A stretch of DNA of 64,000 nt, taken from NCBI RefSeq assembly GCF_001418335.1, contig NZ_LIPP01000159.1, forward strand, positions 22,936 to 86,935, read 5' to 3'. Below the pieces are notes generated by a model. It worked only from the letters and a program-made list of their open reading frames with translations. It ran no database searches and was not told the origin of the DNA. The position numbers were made by a program, and so were the translations under genes. This document shows, in pieces, positions 58,743-64,000 of this stretch. Origin of the DNA: Streptomyces aurantiacus. Lineage in GTDB: Bacteria > Actinomycetota > Actinomycetes > Streptomycetales > Streptomycetaceae. How positions within the stretch are numbered: position 1 is the first letter of the stretch; each line of letters begins with the position of its first letter.

Positions 58743-59957
58743 ATGCCGAACCACGACGAATTTGACCTCAATCTTGACGTACTTCCCGGTGAGGTGGAGA
58801 AACTCCGCCTTCAGGTGCGGGAGTTCGCCCGCGACGTCGTCGCGCCCCGGGTGACGGACCTCGACGGGGCGCCCGCCGACGACTTCGACTGGGACATGGT
58901 CTCCCAAGGTCATGCCCTTGGCCTGACCCGCGTCGCCGTGCCCAAGGAGTACGGCGGCCTCGGCCTGGGCATGCTCGGCTGCTCGGTCGCTCTGGAGGAA
59001 GTGGCATCCGTCTGTGCCGGCACCGCTCTCATCTTCGGTGCCGCCATGCTCGGCCAGACCCCGGTGCTGCTCTCCGGCGACCCGCGGCTCCAGGCCCGGT
59101 TCCTGCCCCTGTTCTCAGGAGACGCCCCGGTCCTCGCATGCAACGCGGTCACCGAGGAGGAGGCGGGCTGCGACCTGATCATCCCGGCCAACGCGGTCCA
59201 CGCCCGCGAGGTGATGACCGCCCGCCGTGACGACGACCATTACATCCTGAACGGCACGAAGAGGTTCATCACCAACGCTCAGGTCGCCGCGTTCGCCTCG
59301 GTGTTCGCCGCGATGGAAGGCGCGCCCGGCGCCACCGGCCTCACCTCGTTCATGGTGCCGCTCGACCTGCCCGGCGTGGTCCGGGGACCGGTGGCCGACA
59401 AGATGGGCTACCGGCTCTGCCTCGGCAGTGAACTGGAGTTCCATGACGTCCGCATCCCCGCCGAGAACATGATCGGTAATGAGGGCGACGGCATGGCCAT
59501 CAACATGGCACAGAGCAACATGGCCCGCGCCTCCGTCGCCGGGATCTCCGTCGGCGTGGCCCGGGGCGCCCTCGAACAGGCCCTTCAGTGGTGCGGCACC
59601 CGCGTCCAGGGCGGACTCCCGCTGCGTGAGCACCAGTTCACCGCGGCCAAGCTCGCTGAGATGTCCGCGAAGGTCGACGCGGCCCGCCTGCTGTACCTGA
59701 AGGCGGCGCACAAGGTCGACAACGAACTACCCGCCCCTCAGTACGAACCGGCGGCGGCCAAGCTCTTCGCCGACCGGGTCGCCATCGATGTCGCCGACAT
59801 GGCCATGTCCCTCACGGGTGCCCGCGGCTATGTGAAGTCCTTCGGCATGGAAAAGCGGCTGCGCGACGCCTATGGCGCGCGGATCTACGAGGGCACACCC
59901 GAGGTGCTGGCCCTCGCCGTCACCGAGAGCCTCTACGCCGCCGGAGAGCCGATATGA
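58743..59957 (+). CDS. acyl-CoA dehydrogenase
   Basis: 404 residues with the full three-domain structure. The middle-domain loop is CNAVTEEEAGCDLI (family usual CMTEPxAGSD), then LNGTKRFITNAQVAAFASVFA, AENMIGNEGDGMAI, and a C-terminal YVKSFGMEKRLRDAYGARIYEGTPEVLALAV (FAD and adenine-binding). The base glutamate of the family is probably E392 (YEGTPE). The gene overlaps the next by 4 bases (ATGA). It likely makes an alpha,beta double bond in an acyl-thioester, or an imine in an amino-acid derivative. It is clearly different from the paralogue at 49893-51092. Confidence 0.93.
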   Translation: MPNHDEFDLNLDVLPGEVEKLRLQVREFARDVVAPRVTDLDGAPADDFDWDMVSQGHALGLTRVAVPKEYGGLGLGMLGCSVALEEVASVCAGTALIFGAAMLGQTPVLLSGDPRLQARFLPLFSGDAPVLACNAVTEEEAGCDLIIPANAVHAREVMTARRDDDHYILNGTKRFITNAQVAAFASVFAAMEGAPGATGLTSFMVPLDLPGVVRGPVADKMGYRLCLGSELEFHDVRIPAENMIGNEGDGMAINMAQSNMARASVAGISVGVARGALEQALQWCGTRVQGGLPLREHQFTAAKLAEMSAKVDAARLLYLKAAHKVDNELPAPQYEPAAAKLFADRVAIDVADMAMSLTGARGYVKSFGMEKRLRDAYGARIYEGTPEVLALAVTESLYAAGEPI

Positions 59958-60895
59958 CGGACCAGTCGCAGGCTACGGCGAAGCAGTCACCGACACGTGA
60001 GCAGGAGAGGTACATCTCGGATATCGTCCGGCTCCACTCCACCCTGGACTTCCGTTCCCTGCCTGACCATGTCGTCGGCGATCCGCTCTACTGCGGGTAC
60101 GACCCGAGGGACGAGCTGATCACTCTCACGGTCGAGGACGACCAGCTCCCGCCGCGCTACCTCAACGGGATCATGGGGTTCAGGCTCGTGCAGTATCTGC
60201 GGCTGGGCTGGGTGTCTCCCCAACTCGTATACGAGCAGGCGGTTTTCCGTGAGACGGCCCAGCACCCACAGGGGGTGCAGAACGTCCACACCGTCAGCCT
60301 CTGCACCCGTACCGGCCGCATCCGCGGCTACATCGGCCTCGGCTGCTCCCAGGACCCGCTCTCCATGCCGCTCGGCCATCCGGACCGCGGCCGGTTCTCC
60401 ACCGAGGCGGCACACGGCATTGACCTGCTGGGCCGGTTCGCGGCCGACGGCACAGGCACGCACCAGGCCTTTGAGATCAAGCGGTTCGTACGCGACCTCA
60501 ACCTGCCGCCCGGCCCCGGCACCGAGCGTGTGTCCTGGCATCTGCTGCTGGGCCTCGGCCGGGCCATCTGTCAGGCCGGGGACCGCATGCGCGTGCTGCT
60601 GGGCGATGCCAAGGAGAACGTGGCGATACGGCACTTCCGGCTCACCGGCTTCGATCTGCAGATCGACCGCGGCACCACACCCCGGCTGCCCGAGACAGAC
60701 CTCATGGCCCCCATCTACCGCCAGCCCGTCACCGCGGTCCCGTTCGTGGCACGCGTCCACGCCGACCTCGGCGACTACATGGACCTCATCGGGGACTACC
60801 TCGGCGACGGCCCTGCCGCAATGACGCTCCCGGACATGGTCGCCGCCATGACGGCTCGCAGGTCGCGGGCGTGCCGCATGAAGGAGGCGTCATAA
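59954..60895 (+). CDS. GNAT-like acyltransferase of unknown substrate (putative)
   Basis: 313 residues, ATG overlapping the acyl-CoA dehydrogenase stop. I do not recognise an exact family. The C-terminal half (YIGLGCSQDP ... AFEIKRFVRDLNLPPGPGTERVSWHLLLGLGRAICQAGDRMRVLLGDAKENVAIRHFRLTGFDLQIDRG) has the beta4-alpha3 plus A/N-loop order of the GNAT/LuxI/FeeM superfamily: an E-x-x-R-F-V strand, a helix of Gly/Ala and a final G-D-x-K-x-N-V-x-x-x-x-x-x-L/F-G-F. Acyl-CoA or acyl-carrier protein donors would fit the neighbours. There is no signal peptide. The call is tentative. Confidence 0.5.
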   Translation: MTDQSQATAKQSPTREQERYISDIVRLHSTLDFRSLPDHVVGDPLYCGYDPRDELITLTVEDDQLPPRYLNGIMGFRLVQYLRLGWVSPQLVYEQAVFRETAQHPQGVQNVHTVSLCTRTGRIRGYIGLGCSQDPLSMPLGHPDRGRFSTEAAHGIDLLGRFAADGTGTHQAFEIKRFVRDLNLPPGPGTERVSWHLLLGLGRAICQAGDRMRVLLGDAKENVAIRHFRLTGFDLQIDRGTTPRLPETDLMAPIYRQPVTAVPFVARVHADLGDYMDLIGDYLGDGPAAMTLPDMVAAMTARRSRACRMKEAS

Positions 60896-61786
60896 ATGAG
60901 CAGTGCGCAGGAGAATGCCTTCTACGGGGAACTGACCACCCGGAACAAGGGGGTGGTCAGCGCGGGAGAGCAGGCCAGGCTGCGTGGCGCGACTGTGCTC
61001 GTCGCCGGCTGCGGGTCCATCGGCGGTGCTGCCGTCGAGCCTCTCGCGCGGTTGGGGGTGCGCTCCTTCGTGCTGGCCGACCCGGGGACGTACGAGGTGA
61101 ACAACCTCAACCGGCAGATTGCGGCGGCTCGTGACGTCGACCGCAACAAGGCCGAGGTCGCCGGCGAGCGAGTGGCGGCCATCAACCCGCACGCCGACGT
61201 CAGGGTCTTCCCAAAAGGGGTCACCGAGAAGACGGCGGAGGCGCTGGTCGAGGGCTGTGACGTCATCGTGGACGGCGTGGACGTGACGACCATGGACGGA
61301 TGGCGGGCCAAGCACCTGCTTCATCGCATCGCCTTACAGCGGCGGGTGCCGCTGGTCACCGGGTGGGACATCGCGGGCGCCCAGTACGTGCGCTGCTACG
61401 ACTACCGGTACATCAGGAAGCCCTTCGACGGCGCGATCTGCGAGGCTGATCTGGGACGGCTGACCTCCTGGCAGCTGCTGCTGCGGGCCGTGCCGCTGCG
61501 GTACGTGCCCGTGGAGATGCTCGTCGAGGTGAGGACGAACCTGGGGCGGCCCGACTACAGCTTCCCGCAGGTCACCTACGTCGCCATGATGTTCGGCGCC
61601 CTCACCTCCCACATGGTGGTGAAGCTGCTCTCCGGGGCCACCGTGCGCCCCCAGGTGTACATCGACGTGCACCAGCAGGTCCGATCGATACGGCACCGGA
61701 TAGCCACCCGGCTGCGCCGCGCCGCCGCGCTCGCCGCCCTGACGCCCGCCCTGCTCAAACTGGCCCGCAGCGGGAAAGGAAGCTGA
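60896..61786 (+). CDS. ThiF/MoeB/HesA-type E1-like adenylating enzyme
   Basis: 296 residues, starting directly after the previous stop (AGGAGG 8 bases before). The E1 fold is clear: LRGATVLVAGCGSIGGAAVEPLARLGV (nucleotide loop G38-G44), ADPGTYEVNNLNRQIAAARDVDRNKAEV (the Asp and Arg73 ATP contacts), DVIVDGVD and the crossover-like segment around 140-160. The CxxC zinc pairs of MoeB/ThiF are absent. E1-like enzymes adenylate a C-terminal carboxylate; in antibiotic pathways (MccB-like) they activate small peptides or acids. An in-frame TTA codon lies at 61334-61336, so bldA control is likely. A ubiquitin-like partner is not visible. Confidence 0.88.
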   Translation: MSSAQENAFYGELTTRNKGVVSAGEQARLRGATVLVAGCGSIGGAAVEPLARLGVRSFVLADPGTYEVNNLNRQIAAARDVDRNKAEVAGERVAAINPHADVRVFPKGVTEKTAEALVEGCDVIVDGVDVTTMDGWRAKHLLHRIALQRRVPLVTGWDIAGAQYVRCYDYRYIRKPFDGAICEADLGRLTSWQLLLRAVPLRYVPVEMLVEVRTNLGRPDYSFPQVTYVAMMFGALTSHMVVKLLSGATVRPQVYIDVHQQVRSIRHRIATRLRRAAALAALTPALLKLARSGKGS

Positions 61787-61790
61787 CACG

Positions 61791-63275
61791 ATGCCCGATC
61801 TCCATAAGATGACGGCACTCGAACAGGCGTCCGCCATCGCCAAGGGCGACCTGTCCCCGGTCGAGCTCGCCGACCACTACCTCGCCCGCATCGAGACTGG
61901 CGACAAGAACCTGGGCGCCTACCTCACCGTTACGGGGGAACTGGCCCGGTCCCAGGCACAGCGTGCCGAGCGGGAGGCGGTGGCGGCTCGTCGGGACGGT
62001 GTCCGTCTGGGGCTGCTGCACGGCGTGCCCGTGCCGGTCAAGGACCTCGTCCAGGTCGAGGGGGTGCGGTGCACCTGGGGTTCGGCAGTCTTCGCAGACC
62101 ACGTCAGTGACGCCGACGACCATGTGGCCGTCCGGCTGCGGGAGGCCGGCACGGTCATGCTGGGCAAGACCAACACCGCCGAGTTCGGTCTGCCCTGCTA
62201 CACCGAGAACCGGCTCGGGCCGCCGACCCGCCATCCGCTGAACGCCGGCCGGTCGCCCGGCGGTTCCAGCGGCGGTGCAGCGGCGGCCGTCGCGGCGGGC
62301 CTCGCACCGCTCGCGCACGGCACCGACGCCGGCGGCTCCGTACGCATCCCCGCCTCCGCCTGCGGCCTGGTCGGACTGAAACCGAGCAGGGGCCGGATCA
62401 GCAACGGACCCTGGCGCCCCGACGTCACGGGGTTGTCGGTGCACGGAGCACTGGCCCGTACGGTGGCCGACGCGGCGGCACTGGTCGACGTGATGGCGGG
62501 ACCGATGCCCGGCGACGTCTACACCGCCCCCGGACACCCCGGAGGCACCACCCTGACAGAACACGCACACCGCGACCCCCCGCCGCTGCGCGTCGCGGTG
62601 CTGCGGGAGCCCATGGTGCCCGGCGCGGTATTGCACCCCGACTGCGCGGATGCCCTGGAACACGCCGCCGCTACCCTCGCCGCGCTGGGCCACGAGTTGC
62701 AGGAGCTGGAGATGCCCCCCGACAGGCGTGTCCTGGAGGCGTTCACCCGGGTCTGGTCGGTGGAGGCCGCGTCGTACGAGGTGGAGCCGGAGCACGCGGA
62801 CCAACTCATGCCCCTCACGGTCTGGCTCAGGGAAATCGCCGCCGGAGTGTCCGCGCGGGAGTACCACGCGGCCCTCGCCACCTTCCGCGGGCTCGGCCAG
62901 ATGCTCACCGACCTCCTCTTCACCACGTACGACGTCATCCTTTCTCCGGTACTGGCCGAACCGCCGGTGTGGATCGGGGAGTTGCGCAACGACGTCAATC
63001 CGGCCGACGAGTTCGCCCGGATGACCGAGTTCATGCCCTACACCGCGCTCTACAACCTCACCGGCATGCCCTCGATCACCGTCCCGCTCAGCCGTAACGC
63101 CGGAGGGCTGCCGATCGGCGTGCTCCTGGGCACGCGATATGCCGACGAGGCCCTGCTGGTGTCCCTCGCAGCTCAGCTGCATGATTCTGGACGCCGCTAT
63201 GCGTTGCAGGATTGCTTCCGACCGAGGCACCAGCATCAAGGTCCTCAACCGGGTGGGCTGTCCGGCCAAAAGTAG
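61791..63275 (+). CDS. amidase (amidase-signature family)
   Basis: 494 residues. The Ser-cisSer-Lys triad is complete: Lys84 in GVPVPVKDL, Ser159 in the GGSSGGAAAAVAAG box, and the nucleophile Ser183 in GTDAGGSVRIPAS. The remaining signature GLVGLKPSRGRISNGPW follows. The family hydrolyses or transfers amide bonds (GatA, fatty-acid amide hydrolase, indoleacetamide hydrolase). Here it is the last gene of a chain with coupled starts (acyl-CoA dehydrogenase, GNAT-like, E1-like, amidase), so a role in making, trimming or protecting an amide in the cluster product is reasonable. No GatB/GatC partner is adjacent. Confidence 0.95.
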   Translation: MPDLHKMTALEQASAIAKGDLSPVELADHYLARIETGDKNLGAYLTVTGELARSQAQRAEREAVAARRDGVRLGLLHGVPVPVKDLVQVEGVRCTWGSAVFADHVSDADDHVAVRLREAGTVMLGKTNTAEFGLPCYTENRLGPPTRHPLNAGRSPGGSSGGAAAAVAAGLAPLAHGTDAGGSVRIPASACGLVGLKPSRGRISNGPWRPDVTGLSVHGALARTVADAAALVDVMAGPMPGDVYTAPGHPGGTTLTEHAHRDPPPLRVAVLREPMVPGAVLHPDCADALEHAAATLAALGHELQELEMPPDRRVLEAFTRVWSVEAASYEVEPEHADQLMPLTVWLREIAAGVSAREYHAALATFRGLGQMLTDLLFTTYDVILSPVLAEPPVWIGELRNDVNPADEFARMTEFMPYTALYNLTGMPSITVPLSRNAGGLPIGVLLGTRYADEALLVSLAAQLHDSGRRYALQDCFRPRHQHQGPQPGGLSGQK

Positions 63276-63869
63276 CGAAGAACCACAGTCCGGCGTACTC
63301 CGGCGTCCAGCATCGCCTGAACGCGGTGCTGGCCGTCAATGAAGCCATTGCTGATGTAGCCGTCGCCAGAAGGCTGAATAGAGTTACCGAGGGAGTACAG
63401 CGTCCCGAGCGCCTCGCGTTCCCACGTACTTATGCCGAGCCCGGCGGCGTACTCCCCTACATAGGCGGCCACGTCTTCCGCTTTCACCCTCTCGTGCTGT
63501 GCGCTCGGCAGAGCGTCGAGCGCCACGAGGCTGCCCCGGTGCCAGTCGCCAAAGTGGTGCCCAGCAGCAGGACCGCCCACCGTGCTGTTGAAAAACCTGG
63601 TTCGCCCAGCGCCGCCATCAAGGCCTGCCGCCGGAAAGGCATTCCTCGCGGAACGGGCGAGGCCGAGCCAGGCGCCACAGCGCGATCGCTTCGAACCGTG
63701 GCTCTGGCTCCGGTTCTGACTGGGGCGGCACGTATCGCTCGCCTCGGTCTTCGGCAACCATACCGCCGACCAGGTGCACGACCTCCTCCGTGCTGATCGG
63801 GCACCAGTATGGAGAGCGCATCTGGTGCGGCTCGGTTGCACCGAAGGTGACCAGCTGCGGCCCGCGCAT
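63245..63869 (-). pseudogene. gene with ParB-like motif, apparently frameshifted (right edge)
   Basis: The minus strand from 63869 to about 63640 is open (RSPYWCPISTEEVVHLVGGMVAEDRGERYVPPQSEPEPEPRFEAIALWRLARPRPFREECLSG) and ends in a stop at 63618. A different frame continues from about 63620 to 63245 with AEDVAAYVGEYAAGLGISTWEREALGTLYSLGNSIQPSG ... YISNGFIDGQHRVQAMLDAGVRRTVVLRYFW. The DGQHRVxAM segment is the ParB/sulfiredoxin-fold signature. The frame change suggests an indel in one gene; two separate small genes are the alternative. The 3' end overlaps the amidase by 31 bases. Function is unknown. Confidence 0.45.
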
Positions 63870-64000
63870 GCCGACTTGACGAATCTGACGCTCCCGTAGG
63901 GTCAGCCCGGGTCCGGTTCGGAGCGGGCGCCGCCGGGTGCGTCATCGTCGGACGTCGGGAACCGGGTCGGTTCGAACGATGAGGAGGGCAGATCTCCGGT

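Noticed and set aside
61755..63269. 504-residue minus-strand open frame opposite the amidase
   Set aside because: Antisense shadow; the amidase triad is intact on the plus strand.
1..64000. tRNA or rRNA genes
   Set aside because: I looked for T-loop and acceptor-like patterns and long rRNA blocks and found none convincing; a tRNA scan would be needed to exclude a divergent one.

Overview
The window reads as a chromosomal segment of a Streptomyces or close relative. The evidence is high overall GC, strong GC bias at third codon positions, GTG starts, rare TTA leucine codons confined to regulatory and accessory genes, and actinomycete hallmarks: an XRE/DUF397 pair, DUF574 methyltransferases, a conservon (cvnABCD) and an actinobacterial Tad locus. 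No rRNA or tRNA gene was seen.

Layout. 0.4-8.8 kb: an IS5-type transposase remnant, a P450 downstream of a tandem HxlR-type regulator, a TPR-type XRE regulator divergent from a flavoprotein, an anti-sigma-like ATPase, an XRE/DUF397 pair with a DUF574 methyltransferase, and another HxlR regulator. 8.9-20.1 kb: a complete minus-strand Tad/Flp pilus operon with overlapping genes (lipoprotein, secreted protein, cpaB, cpaE/tadZ, tadA, tadB, tadC, pilin, three TadE/G-like pseudopilins) ending in a large membrane-anchored LysM-BTAD regulator. 20.1-21.5 kb: noncoding or decayed DNA with one copy of a 150-nt repeat, a two-repeat CRISPR-like unit (61-bp period) and a transposase remnant. 21.5-33.7 kb: an accessory island with asnB, a saccharopine-dehydrogenase-like gene, a group of four or five proteins without signal peptides (NHL propeller plus ricin-type lectin, an aerolysin/ETX-MTX2-like pore-forming protein, an FG-GAP propeller plus lectin, two unknowns), a GNAT, a regulator and an ATPase. 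The second, inverted copy of the 150-nt repeat closes this island at 33.7-33.9 kb.

34.3-45.6 kb: an FxLD-type class I lanthipeptide locus: two methyltransferases (DUF574 and a PIMT-like FxLD enzyme), a 60-aa Cys-rich precursor with an FDLD leader motif and an Asp-Gly core site, a full LanB, LanC, an extra stand-alone LanB C-terminal-type protein, an unknown helical protein and a regulator. TTA codons in lanB, the extra LanB-C protein and the regulator suggest bldA control. 46.2-49.9 kb: conservon cvnABCD plus a GAF protein. 49.9-54.6 kb: an acyl-CoA dehydrogenase, an endonuclease/phosphatase-fold protein, an unknown and a Nudix protein.

54.9-63.3 kb: a probable small biosynthetic cluster: a winged-helix regulator with two TTA codons, a BlaI repressor with a palindromic operator in front of a 14-TM drug exporter, then SCP2, acyl-CoA dehydrogenase, acyltransferase-like protein, E1-like adenylating enzyme and amidase, the last four tightly coupled. 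The right edge holds an apparently frameshifted gene with a ParB-like motif.

The strongest candidates for undescribed biology are the pore-former/lectin island bounded by inverted 150-nt elements, the FxLD lanthipeptide locus with its Asp-Gly target, and the acyl-CoA dehydrogenase/E1/amidase cluster.
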